Positions 35,683 through 44,952 of a stretch of DNA of 64,000 nt are shown here, piece by piece. This DNA comes from CAWCQC01 sp963819905. Its GTDB lineage: Bacteria; Actinomycetota; Thermoleophilia; Gaiellales; Gaiellaceae. The stretch covers positions 62,001 to 126,000 of the forward strand of contig CAWFXP010000012.1 in assembly GCA_963819905.1 (NCBI GenBank). Reading direction: 5' to 3'. The notes beneath the pieces were generated by a model, which did not search any database, was not told the DNA's origin, and was given only the letters and a program-made list of their open reading frames with translations. Numbering within the stretch: position 1 is the first letter of the stretch; the number at the start of each line of letters is the position of its first letter. A program made the position numbers and the translations under genes.

Positions 35683-38160
35683 TCACGAGACGGCCGTGAC
35701 GGCCGCCGCCTTCTCGAACGCGAGCTCGCCGTCGAGCGCGTCTACGAGGATCGTGTCGCCCTCTGCGAACGCGCCCTCGAGCAGCTTCACCGCCAGCGGG
35801 TTCTCGATCAGGCGCTGCAGCGAGCGCTTGAGCGGCCGGGCGCCGTACGTCGGGTCCCAGCCGGCCTCGGCGACGAGCTCGGTGGCTTCAGGGGTGAGCT
35901 CGATGTCGATCCCGCGTTCGGCGAGCCGGTTCCGGAGCCGCTCGAGCTGCAGCTCGACGATCTCACCGAGCTGCTCGCGCGTCAGCGCCGCGAAGACCAC
36001 GATCTCGTCGATCCGGTTCAGGAACTCCGGCCGGAAGTGCTCGCGCATCGCTTCCGCCGAGCGGATGTTCGAGGTCATGATGACGACCGTGTTGCGAAAG
36101 TCGACCGTCCGGCCCTGGCCGTCCGTGAGCCGCCCGTCGTCGAGGATCTGCAGGAGCACGTCGAAGACCTCGGCGTGCGCCTTCTCTATCTCGTCGAGGA
36201 GGACGACCGAGTACGGCCGTCTCCGGACCGCCTCCGTGAGCTGGCCGCCCTCCTCGTAGCCGACGTATCCCGGAGGGGCACCGACGAGCCGGGCGACCGT
36301 GTGGCGCTCCTGGTACTCGGACATGTCGAGCCTAACCATCGCCCGCTCGTCGTCGAACATGAACTCGGCGAGCGCCTTCGCGAGCTCGGTCTTCCCGACG
36401 CCGGTCGGCCCGAGGAAGACGAACGAGCCGATCGGGCGATTCGGGTCCTGAAGGCCCGTTCGCGCACGGCGGAGGGCGTTCGCGACGGCGGTAACGGCTT
36501 CGTCCTGCCCGACGACGCGCCGATGCAGCCGCTCCTCCATGTGGATCAGCTTCTGGGTCTCCCCCTCGAGCAGCCGCGAGACGGGAATCCCGGTCCAGCG
36601 GCCCACGACCTCCGCGACGTCGTCCTCGTCGACCTCCTCCTTGACCATCGGGGCTTCCACCGGCTCGTTCCGCTCGGCCAGCTCTCCCTCGAGCTGCGGC
36701 AGCTCGCCGTAGCGGATCTCGGCGACGCGCTGCAGCTCGCCGGTCCGTTCAGCGCGCTCGGCCTCGATCTTGAGCTCGTCGATCCGTCGCGTGATCTCCT
36801 TGATCCGGTCGAGCGCCTCCTTCTCGGCCGCCCAGCGGCCGGCGAGCTCGTTCCGGCGCTCCTGCGCCTCGGCCAGCTCCCGCTCGACGGGCTCCCGGAC
36901 ATCCTCGGACTCCTTCGCCGTCGCCGCCAGCTCGATCTCGAGCTGGCGGACGCGGCGGTCCGCCTCGTCGAGCTCGAGCGGCGAGGAGTCGATCTCCATC
37001 CGCAGGCGCGACGCGGCCTCGTCGACCAGGTCGATCGCCTTGTCGGGGAGGAACCGGTCGGCGATGTAGCGATCCGAGAGCACGGCGGCGGCGACGAGCG
37101 CGGCATCGCGAATGCGGACGCCGTGGTGTGCCTCGTAGCGCTCCTTGAGGCCGCGCAGGATGGCGATCGTGTCCGCGACGGAGGGCTCGCCGACCAGCAC
37201 GGGCTGGAAGCGCCGCTCGAGCGCCGCGTCCTTCTCGACGTGCTTGCGGTACTCGTCGAGCGTCGTCGCACCGACCGCGCGAAGCTCACCGCGGGCGAGC
37301 ATCGGCTTCAGCATGTTGGCCGCGTCGACGGCTCCCTCCGCAGCACCGGCGCCGACGATCGTGTGCAGCTCGTCGATGAAGAGGATGATCTCCCCCTCCG
37401 AGCTCTGGATCTCCTGGAGGACCGCCTTCAGGCGCTCCTCGAACTCTCCCCGGTACTTCGAGCCGGCCAGCAGCGCGCCGATGTCGAGCGCCCAGACGCG
37501 CTTGCCCTTCAGTCCTTCCGGGACGTCGCCGGCGACGATGCGTGCCGCGAGCCCCTCGACGATGGCGGTCTTCCCCACTCCCGGCTCGCCGATCAGCACC
37601 GGGTTGTTCTTCGTTCGCCGGGAGAGCACCTGGATCACGCGACGGATCTCCTCGTCGCGGCCGATGACGGGGTCGAGCTTGCCCGCCTCGGCGAGCGCGG
37701 TCAGGTCCTTGCCGAACTTCTCGAGCGCCTGATACGAGCCCTCGGGATCCGCCGAGGTGACGCGCTGCGAGCCCCGCACCTGCTGGAGGGCCTCGAGGAG
37801 CGCGTCGCGCGGGACGACGTCGAGGCCGAGAAGGAGATGCTCGGTCGAGACGTACTCGTCGTCGAGCGCTCGCATCTCGTCCTCCGCCCGGTCGAGCACC
37901 TCCGCGAACGCCGCCGAGACGTGGGGCTGCTGCTGGGCGCCGGCGATCGACGGCTTCGAGGCGATCGTCGCCTCGGCTGCCTGGCGCAGCCCGTCGACGG
38001 ACGAGCCCGCCCGCTCGACGAGCGTGCGCGGGAGCTCCTGGTCGAGCAGCGCGAGCAGCAGGTGCTCGGGGTAGACCTCCGGGTTGCCGCGGCGGCGGGC
38101 GAGCTCGCCTGCGGCGCCGACGGCCTCCTGAGACTTGATCGTCAGCCTCTTAAAGTCCAT
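35683..38160 (-). CDS. clpB: ATP-dependent chaperone ClpB
   Basis: The 825-residue disaggregase has a double Clp N-domain (VYPEHLLLALLDQELPRT), a first AAA+ module (GEPGVGKTAIVEGLA, IILFIDELHTIVGAG), the long coiled-coil middle domain, and a second AAA+ module (FLGPTGVGKTELAKALA, VLLDEIEKAHAEV) with a C-terminal domain (TYGARPLKRSLQRLIENPLA). It extracts proteins from aggregates together with DnaK-DnaJ-GrpE. ATG at 38160 overlaps the end of hspR by 11 bases. Confidence 0.97.
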   Translation of the reverse strand: MDFKRLTIKSQEAVGAAGELARRRGNPEVYPEHLLLALLDQELPRTLVERAGSSVDGLRQAAEATIASKPSIAGAQQQPHVSAAFAEVLDRAEDEMRALDDEYVSTEHLLLGLDVVPRDALLEALQQVRGSQRVTSADPEGSYQALEKFGKDLTALAEAGKLDPVIGRDEEIRRVIQVLSRRTKNNPVLIGEPGVGKTAIVEGLAARIVAGDVPEGLKGKRVWALDIGALLAGSKYRGEFEERLKAVLQEIQSSEGEIILFIDELHTIVGAGAAEGAVDAANMLKPMLARGELRAVGATTLDEYRKHVEKDAALERRFQPVLVGEPSVADTIAILRGLKERYEAHHGVRIRDAALVAAAVLSDRYIADRFLPDKAIDLVDEAASRLRMEIDSSPLELDEADRRVRQLEIELAATAKESEDVREPVERELAEAQERRNELAGRWAAEKEALDRIKEITRRIDELKIEAERAERTGELQRVAEIRYGELPQLEGELAERNEPVEAPMVKEEVDEDDVAEVVGRWTGIPVSRLLEGETQKLIHMEERLHRRVVGQDEAVTAVANALRRARTGLQDPNRPIGSFVFLGPTGVGKTELAKALAEFMFDDERAMVRLDMSEYQERHTVARLVGAPPGYVGYEEGGQLTEAVRRRPYSVVLLDEIEKAHAEVFDVLLQILDDGRLTDGQGRTVDFRNTVVIMTSNIRSAEAMREHFRPEFLNRIDEIVVFAALTREQLGEIVELQLERLRNRLAERGIDIELTPEATELVAEAGWDPTYGARPLKRSLQRLIENPLAVKLLEGAFAEGDTILVDALDGELAFEKAAAVTAVS

Positions 38161-38527
38161 GGTCCCTCGTGGCCGGCAGCCGTTGCGTCCCGCCGGAGTA
38201 GAGGACGAGCTCCCGCCGGTACTGGCGATGGACGCGCTCGACCTCGGCGCGCCGCTCCCGCTCGAGCCGTTCGATCCGGGCCCGCAGCCGGTCGACCTCG
38301 TCCTGCAGCTCGAGCACGCGCTCGGCGCCGGCGAGGTTGAGGCGGAGCTCGGTGGTCAGCCGCTGGATCTCGCGCAGGCGCGCGAGGTCGGCGTCCGAGT
38401 AGAGGCGCGTGTTGCCCGGCGTGCGCCGGGGCCGGACGAGGCCCTTCGCCTCGTAGATCCGCAGCGTCTGGGGGTGCATCCCGACCAGCTCGGCCGCGAC
38501 CGAGATCATGTACATCGGACGATTCAT
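38150..38527 (-). CDS. hspR: Heat-shock repressor HspR (MerR family)
   Basis: The 125-residue MerR-type protein has the winged-helix domain YMISVAAELVGMHPQTLRIY, EAKGLVRPRRTPGNTRLYS, and a C-terminal coiled coil (VLELQDEVDRLRARIERLE). In actinobacteria HspR represses the dnaK and clpB genes, with DnaK as corepressor, by binding CTTGAGT-N7-ACTCAAG (HAIR). It is joined to dnaJ by ATGA and to clpB by an 11-base overlap. Confidence 0.95.
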   Translation of the reverse strand: MNRPMYMISVAAELVGMHPQTLRIYEAKGLVRPRRTPGNTRLYSDADLARLREIQRLTTELRLNLAGAERVLELQDEVDRLRARIERLERERRAEVERVHRQYRRELVLYSGGTQRLPATRDHGL

Positions 38528-39600
38528 CAGACCTCCGCCTCCGCAAACGCCTCGTCACGTGGGTTGGCGCGCGAGACCTTCTGCAGGTTCTCGATCGCCT
38601 CGCGCTCGGCTTTCGTCAGCTTCGTCGGCACCGTCAGCTGCACGCGGGCGAGCAAGTCGCCCCGGCCCGACCCCTTCAGCTTCGGCGCGCCCTTGCCCCG
38701 CACCCGCAGGAGCTTGCCGTCCTGCGAGCCGGACGGCACCTTCAGCGAGATGAGGCCGTCGGGGGTCGGCACCTCGACGGTGGCGCCGAGGGCCGCCTCC
38801 GCGTATGTCACGGGGACGTCGATCACGAGGTCGGCGCCGCGGCGCTCGTAGAGGGGTGACTGCGCGACTCGCGTGGTGACGTAGAGATCGCCGGGCGGCC
38901 CGCCGCCGAAGCCCGGCTCGCCCTTCCCTGCGAGGCGGATCCGGGTGCCGTTCTGGACGCCGGGCTTGATCTTCACCTGGTAGCGCTTCGTCGTCCGGCG
39001 GCGGCCGCTTCCTCCGCAGGTGGAACACGGGTTCTCGATGACGGTGCCGTTGCCGCCGCAGCGGGGGCACGGTTGGGACAGCGCGAACAGGCCCTGGCTC
39101 TGCGAGACGACCCCGCGCCCGCGGCATTCGGGGCACACGACCGGCGTCGTGCCCGCCTCGGCGCCCGACCCGTGGCACGCGGGGCAGACGCCCTGCAGCT
39201 CCACCGGGACGCGGATGGTGATGCCTTCGAGGGAGTCCTCGAAGGAGAGGTTGACCGTCGTCTCGATGTCACGGCCACGCTGCCCCCGCTGCTGCCGGCC
39301 GCCGCCGCCGAACAGGCCGCCGAACAGGTCGCCGAGGTCGAAGTTCTGGAAGGCGCCCGGGTCGAACCCGTCGCCGTCACCCGTGAACACGCGGCGTGGG
39401 CCGGCGTCGTACTCCTTGCGCTTCTCCGGGTCGCCGAGCACGTCGTAGGCGCCCTGGATCTCCTTGAAGCGTTCCTCGGCCGCCTCGTCGTCCTGGTTTC
39501 GGTCGGGGTGATACTTGCGCGCGAGCGCCCGGTACGCCTTCTTGATCTCGTCCTGCGAGGCGGTCTTCGAGACGCCGAGGATGTCGTAGAGGTTCTTCAT
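38527..39600 (-). CDS. dnaJ: Chaperone DnaJ
   Basis: The 357-residue type I J-protein has a J-domain with ARKYHPDRNQDD, a Gly/Phe region (FGGLFGGGGRQQRG), a zinc domain with four CxxCxGxG repeats (CPACHGSG, CPECRGRG, CPRCGGNG, CSTCGGSG) and the C-terminal substrate-binding domain. It stimulates DnaK ATPase. ATG at 39600 overlaps the grpE stop. Confidence 0.97.
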   Translation of the reverse strand: MKNLYDILGVSKTASQDEIKKAYRALARKYHPDRNQDDEAAEERFKEIQGAYDVLGDPEKRKEYDAGPRRVFTGDGDGFDPGAFQNFDLGDLFGGLFGGGGRQQRGQRGRDIETTVNLSFEDSLEGITIRVPVELQGVCPACHGSGAEAGTTPVVCPECRGRGVVSQSQGLFALSQPCPRCGGNGTVIENPCSTCGGSGRRRTTKRYQVKIKPGVQNGTRIRLAGKGEPGFGGGPPGDLYVTTRVAQSPLYERRGADLVIDVPVTYAEAALGATVEVPTPDGLISLKVPSGSQDGKLLRVRGKGAPKLKGSGRGDLLARVQLTVPTKLTKAEREAIENLQKVSRANPRDEAFAEAEV

Positions 39601-40160
39601 GCCCCCGCGGTCACGTCGCCGCCCTCGGCGGCGGCCGCGGGCGGGCCGGCCGAGAGGGTCACCCGCGCCGGCCGCAGCACGCGGTCACCCAGCTGGTAGC
39701 CCTTCTGGAGCACCTCGAGGATCGACCCCTCCGCGTCCTCGGAGGGCTGGGTGAGGAGCGCCTCGTGCACGTGGGGGTCGAACGTCCCGTCGGTGGCGAT
39801 CTCGACGAGCCCCTCGCGCTCGAGCGCCTGACGCAACTCCCGCTCGACGAGCTCGACGCCCTCTTCGAGCTTCGCCTCCTCGTGCTTCGAGGCGGCGTCG
39901 AGCGCGCGCTCGAGGTCGTCGAGCACGGGCAAGAGCTCCTTGACGAGCCGCTCGTGAGCCCGCGCGGAGAGAGCCTCCTGGTCCCGCGCCGCCCGTTTGC
40001 GGAAGTTGTCGAAGTCCGCGGCGAGGCGCTGGAGGTTGTCCAGGTACTCGTCGCGCTTGGCTTCCGCCTCGTCGGCCCGGCCCTCGAGCTCGAGGAGCTG
40101 GGCCTCGAGCTCGACGACGCGCGCCGCGAGGTCGGGACGGGCCTGGGCGTGCTCGGTCAT
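39597..40160 (-). CDS. grpE: Nucleotide exchange factor GrpE
   Basis: The 187-residue protein has the N-terminal coiled coil (AAADFDNFRKRAARDQE), LLPVLDDLERAL and the beta domain (TFDPHVHEALLTQPS, GSILEVLQKGYQLGDRVLRP). It releases ADP from DnaK. ATG at 40160 overlaps the dnaK stop by four bases. Confidence 0.97.
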   Translation of the reverse strand: MTEHAQARPDLAARVVELEAQLLELEGRADEAEAKRDEYLDNLQRLAADFDNFRKRAARDQEALSARAHERLVKELLPVLDDLERALDAASKHEEAKLEEGVELVERELRQALEREGLVEIATDGTFDPHVHEALLTQPSEDAEGSILEVLQKGYQLGDRVLRPARVTLSAGPPAAAAEGGDVTAGA

Positions 40161-42073
40161 TCCTTCCGAGCCTCCTCGTCGACGACCTCGTACTCGGCAT
40201 CCTCGACGACCTCGTCTTCCTCACCGTCGCCGGCCGTGCCGTTCCCGGTCGCTCCGCCCGCTGCCTGCTGCGCCTGCGCCTGCTCGTAGACGGCCTGGGC
40301 GAGCGCGTGCGCGGCCTGGGTCAGGGACTCGGACTTCGAGCGGATCTCGCCCACGTCGTCGCCCTCGAGCGCCGTGCGCAGGTCGCCGATCCCCGATTCG
40401 ATGGTCGAGGCCGTGTCGTCGTCGAGCGCCTCGCGGTGCTCCTTGAGCGTCTTCTCGGTCGTGTAGACGAGCGTCTCGCCCTGGTTCTTCGCGTCGGCGA
40501 GCTCGCGCATCCGGCGCGCCTCGTCGGCGTGCGCCTCGGCCTCCTGCACCATCCGCTCGACCTCGTCGTCCTTCAGGCCCGAGCCGCCCTCGATCCGGAT
40601 CTGCTGCTCGTTGCCGGTGCCGAGATCCTTCGCCGAGACGTTGATGATGCCGTTCGCGTCGATGTCGAACGCGACCTCGACCTGCGGCATGCCGCGCGGC
40701 GCCGGCGGGATGCCGACGAGCTGGAACTTGCCGAGGGTCTTGTTGAACGTCGCCATCTCGGACTCGCCCTGCAGCACGTGGATCTCGACCGACGGCTGGT
40801 TGTCCTCGGCGGTGGTGAAGACCTCCGCCTTCTTGGTCGGGATGGTCGTGTTGCGCTCGATCAGCTTCGTGAAGACGCCACCCTTCGTCTCGATCCCGAG
40901 CGACAGCGGCGTCACGTCGAGTAGCAGGATGTCCTTGACCTCGCCCTTGAGGACGCCCGCCTGGATCGCCGCGCCGATGGCGACGACCTCGTCCGGGTTG
41001 ACGCCCTTGTGCGGGTCCTTGCCGACCGTCTCCTTGACCTTGTCCTGCACGGCCGGCATGCGGGTCATGCCGCCCACGAGGACGACGTGGTCGATGTCGT
41101 CGGCCGTCAGGCCGGCGTCGGCGAGCGCCTGCTTCGTCGGGCCGACCGTGCGCTCGACGAGGTCGTGCGTCAGCTCGTTCAGCTTCGAGCGCGACAGCTG
41201 AAGGTCGAGGTGCTTCGGCCCGTCCTGGGTGGCCGTGATGAACGGCAGGTTGATCTGGGTCGACGACGTCGAGGAGAGCTCGATCTTCGCCTTCTCGGCC
41301 GCCTCGTAGAGCCGCTGGAGCGCCATCGAGTCCTTCGACAGGTCGATCCCCTGCTCGCGCAGGAACTCCGCGACCATCCAGTCGACGATCGCCTTGTCGA
41401 AGTTGTCGCCGCCGAGGTGGTTGTCGCCGTTCGTCGACTTCACCTCGAAGACGCCGTCGCCGAGCTCGAGGACCGAGACGTCGAACGTGCCGCCGCCGAG
41501 GTCGAAGACGAGGATCGTCTGGTCGTCCTCCTTGTCGAGCCCGTAGGCGAGCGAGGCCGCCGTCGGCTCGTTGATGATCCGGAGCACGTTCAGGCCGGCG
41601 ATCTTGCCGGAGTCCTTCGTCGCCTCGCGCTGCGCGTTGTTGAAGTACGCGGGCACGGTGATGACCGCATCCGTCACCGGCTCGCCGAGGTACGCCTCGG
41701 CGTCCGCCTTCAGCTTCTGCAGGATCATGGCCGAGATCTCGGGCGGCGCATACTCCTTGTCGCCCGCTTTCACGCGGGCGTCGCCGTTCGGGCCTGCGAC
41801 CACCTCGTAGGGGACGATCGTCATCTCCTCGGAGACCTCCGAGGACTTCCGTCCCATGAAGCGCTTGATCGAGAACACGGTGTTCTGCGGGTTCGTCACC
41901 GCCTGCCGCTTCGCGGGGGCGCCCACGAGTCGCTGGCCGTCCTTCGTGAACGCGACGACCGACGGGGTGGTGCGCCCGCCCTCGGCATTCGGGATGACGG
42001 TCGGCTCCCCGCCCTCGAGCACGGCCATGCACGAGTTCGTGGTGCCGAGGTCGATTCCGATGGTCTTGCTCAT
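40157..42073 (-). CDS. dnaK: Chaperone DnaK (Hsp70)
   Basis: The 638-residue Hsp70 has KTIGIDLGTTNSCMAVLEGG, VFDLGGGTFDVSVLELGDG, the VVLVGGMTRMPAVQ motif, the substrate-binding domain DVTPLSLGIETKGG and a helical lid with an acidic tail (GDGEEDEVVEDAEYEVVDEE). It starts the dnaK-grpE-dnaJ-hspR-clpB operon at ATG 42073, after GGAGGAGG. It is also the likely corepressor of HspR. Confidence 0.98.
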   Translation of the reverse strand: MSKTIGIDLGTTNSCMAVLEGGEPTVIPNAEGGRTTPSVVAFTKDGQRLVGAPAKRQAVTNPQNTVFSIKRFMGRKSSEVSEEMTIVPYEVVAGPNGDARVKAGDKEYAPPEISAMILQKLKADAEAYLGEPVTDAVITVPAYFNNAQREATKDSGKIAGLNVLRIINEPTAASLAYGLDKEDDQTILVFDLGGGTFDVSVLELGDGVFEVKSTNGDNHLGGDNFDKAIVDWMVAEFLREQGIDLSKDSMALQRLYEAAEKAKIELSSTSSTQINLPFITATQDGPKHLDLQLSRSKLNELTHDLVERTVGPTKQALADAGLTADDIDHVVLVGGMTRMPAVQDKVKETVGKDPHKGVNPDEVVAIGAAIQAGVLKGEVKDILLLDVTPLSLGIETKGGVFTKLIERNTTIPTKKAEVFTTAEDNQPSVEIHVLQGESEMATFNKTLGKFQLVGIPPAPRGMPQVEVAFDIDANGIINVSAKDLGTGNEQQIRIEGGSGLKDDEVERMVQEAEAHADEARRMRELADAKNQGETLVYTTEKTLKEHREALDDDTASTIESGIGDLRTALEGDDVGEIRSKSESLTQAAHALAQAVYEQAQAQQAAGGATGNGTAGDGEEDEVVEDAEYEVVDEEARKE

Positions 42074-42092
42074 CCTCTGCTTGCCTCCTCCG

Positions 42093-42116
42093 TTAGAAAA
42101 TCTAAGCCGTATGGTA
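42093..42116 (-). promoter_or_regulatory. dnaK operon promoter region with a 13-base palindrome
   Basis: TACCAT (42116-42111, reverse strand) is a fitting -10 box. Just downstream, TTAGAAAATCTAA at 42093-42105 is a perfect palindrome in an AT-rich island before the GGAGGAGG site. It overlaps the transcribed leader, a usual operator position. It does not match the HAIR consensus, so which protein binds it is unknown. Confidence 0.45.
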
Positions 42117-42186
42117 TCAGATTGTTGTGCCTTGGCCCCCGCCCCTCGCTCGGACTCCGCGCGGCCGCACTCTGCCAGAATCCCGC

Positions 42187-43069
42187 ATGCCCGCCGGCCC
42201 GCTCGAGCGCATCGTCCGCGACGGCCTGCCGATCGTCATGGGAACGGTGCGCGCCGAGCCGAGACTCTGGGAGCGCTACCTCGAGCGCGGCGGGATCGCC
42301 TTCGACACCGCCCACCACTACGGCGCAGAGACCGAGCGGGCGGTCGGTGCACTCGTCCAGCGGCTCGGCATTCGCAGCGAGATCGTGCTCGTCGGGAAGG
42401 GCGCACACTCGCCCGACTGCTACCCCGACGTGGTCGCGCCCCAGCTCGACGAGACGCTCGCTCATCTCCGCACCGACTACCTCGATCTCTACCTCCTCCA
42501 CCGCGACAACCCGGACGTTCCGATCACCGAGTTCGCCGAGGCCCTGCACCGCGAGGTCGCGGCCGGCAGGGCGCTTGGCCGTCGGCGCGAGCAACTGGTC
42601 GTCCGAGCGCTACCGCGCGTTCAACGACCACGCCACCGCCGAGGGCCTGACGCCCTTCTCGGCGCTCTCGAACCAGCTCTCCCTCGCCGAGATGCGCGAG
42701 CCCGTCTGGGAGGGCTGCCTGCGCGCGGACGTCGGCTGGCACGAGCAGACCTCGACGCCGCTCCTCGCCTGGTCGGCACAGGCCCGGGGGTTCTTCGCCG
42801 GGCGCGAGGAGGACGACGAGCTGCGCGCGTCCTGGCTCTCGCCGGCGAACCTCGAGCGGCGGCGACGCTGCGAGGACCTCGCGACCCGGCTGGGCGTCGC
42901 GCCGGCGGCCGTCGCGCTCGCCTGGGTCCTGGCCAAGCCGCAGACGTTTCCCGTGGTCGGGCCCCGGGACGAGCCCGAGCTCGAGGTCTGCCTCGCGTCG
43001 CTTCGGATCGAGCTGACGGGCGACGAGTCGCGCTGGCTCGCGCTCGAGCTCGAGTCGATCCGCGGGTGA
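42187..43069 (+). CDS. Aldo/keto reductase family protein, one frameshift
   Basis: Two forward frames join, by skipping one base near 42576, into a 293-residue protein. The first carries GGIAFDTAHHYGAETERAVG (catalytic Asp and Tyr), LVGKGAHSP and YLDLYLLHRDNP; the second continues AVGASNWSSERYRAF, FSALSNQLSLAE, PLLAWSAQARGFF and VAPAAVALAWVLAKP. This is an NADPH-dependent (beta/alpha)8 reductase; the substrate is unknown. ATG at 42187 has a -10-like CAGAAT five bases upstream. Confidence 0.85.
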
Positions 43070-43089
43070 GCCGCGGGTAGGCTTGAGGG

Positions 43090-44091
43090 ATGGTTCGCGA
43101 CACGCTCGGACGCCCGATCCGCGATCTTCGCATCTCGGTCACCGACCGCTGCAACTTCCGGTGCACGTACTGCATGCCGAAGACCGTCTTCGGTCGGGAC
43201 TACGAATTCCTGCGCCGCGAGCAGCTCCTGTCCTTCGAGGAGATCACCCGGCTCGCGCGGGTCTTCGCCCGGCTCGGCGTCGAGAAGATCCGCCTGACCG
43301 GCGGTGAGCCCCTGCTGCGACGTGACCTGGAGACGCTCGTCGGCATGCTCGCCGCGATCCCTGGACTCGAGGTCGCGCTGACGACGAACGCCTCGCTGCT
43401 CGCCCGCAAGGCCGAGGCGCTCGCGGCCGCGGGGCTTCGCCGCGTCACGGTCAGCCTCGATTCGCTCGACAACGACGTCTTCGCGGCCATGAACGACGTC
43501 GACTTCCCGGTCTCCAGGGTCCTCGAGGGGATCGAGGCAGCGGCCGCGGCCGGCCTCTCGCCGGTGAAGGTCAACATGGTGGTCAAGCGCGGGACGAACG
43601 ACGACTCGATTCTCCCGATGGCGCGCCATTTCCACGGGAGCGGGCACATCCTCCGGTTCATCGAGTTCATGGACGTCGGCGCGACCAACGGCTGGCGGCT
43701 GGACGACGTGGTGCCCGCGAGCGAGATCGTCGCCACTGTGGACGCGGAGCTCGGCCTCGAGCCGGTGGAGCCGAACTATCCGGGCGAGGTCGCGAATCGC
43801 TGGCGCTACCGCGACGGCGGCGGCGAGATCGGTGTGATCGCCTCGGTCACGCGGCCCTTCTGCAGCGGGTGCACCCGGGCACGGATCTCCGCCGACGGCC
43901 GCCTCTACACCTGCTTGTTCGCCGCGCTGGGTACCGATCTGAGGGAGCTCGTCCGCGGCGGCGCCTCCGACGACGAGCTGCTCGACGCCCTCGTCGGCGT
44001 TTGGGTGGCGCGCGGCGATCGCTACTCGGAGATACGCTCGGGGGCCACGGCGGAGCTCCCGCGGGTCGAGATGTCGTACATCGGCGGCTGA
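43090..44091 (+). CDS. moaA: GTP 3',8-cyclase MoaA
   Basis: The 333-residue radical-SAM enzyme has the first iron-sulfur motif DRCNFRCTYCMP, IRLTGGEPLLRRDL, LTTNASLL, the second cluster motif FCSGCTRARISADGRLYTCLF and the C-terminal GG needed for activity. It catalyses the first step of molybdopterin synthesis. ATG at 43090 has TAGGCT six bases upstream. No other moa gene is in the window. Confidence 0.97.
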   Translation: MVRDTLGRPIRDLRISVTDRCNFRCTYCMPKTVFGRDYEFLRREQLLSFEEITRLARVFARLGVEKIRLTGGEPLLRRDLETLVGMLAAIPGLEVALTTNASLLARKAEALAAAGLRRVTVSLDSLDNDVFAAMNDVDFPVSRVLEGIEAAAAAGLSPVKVNMVVKRGTNDDSILPMARHFHGSGHILRFIEFMDVGATNGWRLDDVVPASEIVATVDAELGLEPVEPNYPGEVANRWRYRDGGGEIGVIASVTRPFCSGCTRARISADGRLYTCLFAALGTDLRELVRGGASDDELLDALVGVWVARGDRYSEIRSGATAELPRVEMSYIGG

Positions 44092-44156
44092 GCCCCGGAG
44101 ACCGCCGAGGGCGGCGCGCGGGCGCCGAGGCAGCTTTCACTACAATGTGCTACTTC

Positions 44157-44912
44157 GTGACTGCGCGAATCGGGCAGGTATTTCCGCGTGGGTGGAAGGA
44201 CTTCGTTCTCCAGCTCGGCATCTGGTTCGGGTTTCTGTTCGCCTACCAGATCGCCCGCGGCGTCGCCGACCGGGGAGCCGAGGAGGCCTTCCAGAACGGC
44301 CGTCTGATCATCGACTTCGAGCGCCAGCTCCACGCGCTCGTCGAGCTCGACATCCAGAACGTCGTCCTACGCGGCAGCGACTGGATCGTCGAGGCCGTGA
44401 ACTGGACCTACTGGAACTCGCAGTTCACGGTGGTCGGCCTGGCGCTCCTCTGGGTCTACTTCCGCCGCAACGACTCGTTCCTGCGGTTGCGGAACGTCCT
44501 GCTCCTCGCGAACATGCTCGCGCTCGCCTGCTTCGTCCTCGTCCCGACGGCGCCGCCGCGGCTATTCATGGAGTGGGGCTTCGTCGACACGCTCGCCCAG
44601 TCGGCGGCGCTCAACCACGGCAGCGGGCTCATCCAGCTCGCCTCCAACCCCTATGCCGCGATGCCGAGCATCCACTCCGCCGACGCGCTCATCATCGGCT
44701 TCACGATGGCCGCGCTCGTGTCGTCGCGCTACGCGAAGCTCCTCTGGACGCTGTGGCCGAGCTGGGTCTGGTTCACGGTCATGGCGACGGGAAACCACTT
44801 CTGGCTGGACGTCGCCGGCGGCATCGTGCTCGCGCTCGTCTCCACGTCGATCGTGGTGGGGCTCGAGACGGCGCGCCGCCGGACTGCGCTCGACCGCGTC
44901 GTCGCGCGCTAG
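44157..44912 (+). CDS. PAP2-superfamily inositol-phosphotransferase-like membrane protein
   Basis: The roughly 251-residue protein has about six membrane helices and the PAP2 catalytic motifs in the Aur1/IPC-synthase arrangement: MPSIHSADALIIGF and ATGNHFWLDVAGG. Such enzymes transfer phospho-headgroups between lipids; its position by the inositol genes suggests an inositol-phosphate or related headgroup, which is inference. ATG at 44145 lies inside the -10 box TACAAT (44141-44146), so GTG at 44157 is preferred. Confidence 0.75.
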   Translation: MTARIGQVFPRGWKDFVLQLGIWFGFLFAYQIARGVADRGAEEAFQNGRLIIDFERQLHALVELDIQNVVLRGSDWIVEAVNWTYWNSQFTVVGLALLWVYFRRNDSFLRLRNVLLLANMLALACFVLVPTAPPRLFMEWGFVDTLAQSAALNHGSGLIQLASNPYAAMPSIHSADALIIGFTMAALVSSRYAKLLWTLWPSWVWFTVMATGNHFWLDVAGGIVLALVSTSIVVGLETARRRTALDRVVAR

Positions 44913-44952
44913 CGCTCGACGCACGTCGTCTGCACCGTCTAGCCTCACCGCG

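Noticed and set aside
35488..38340. Forward frame of 950 residues opposite clpB
   Set aside because: ClpB is unambiguous on the reverse strand, so this is antisense shadow.
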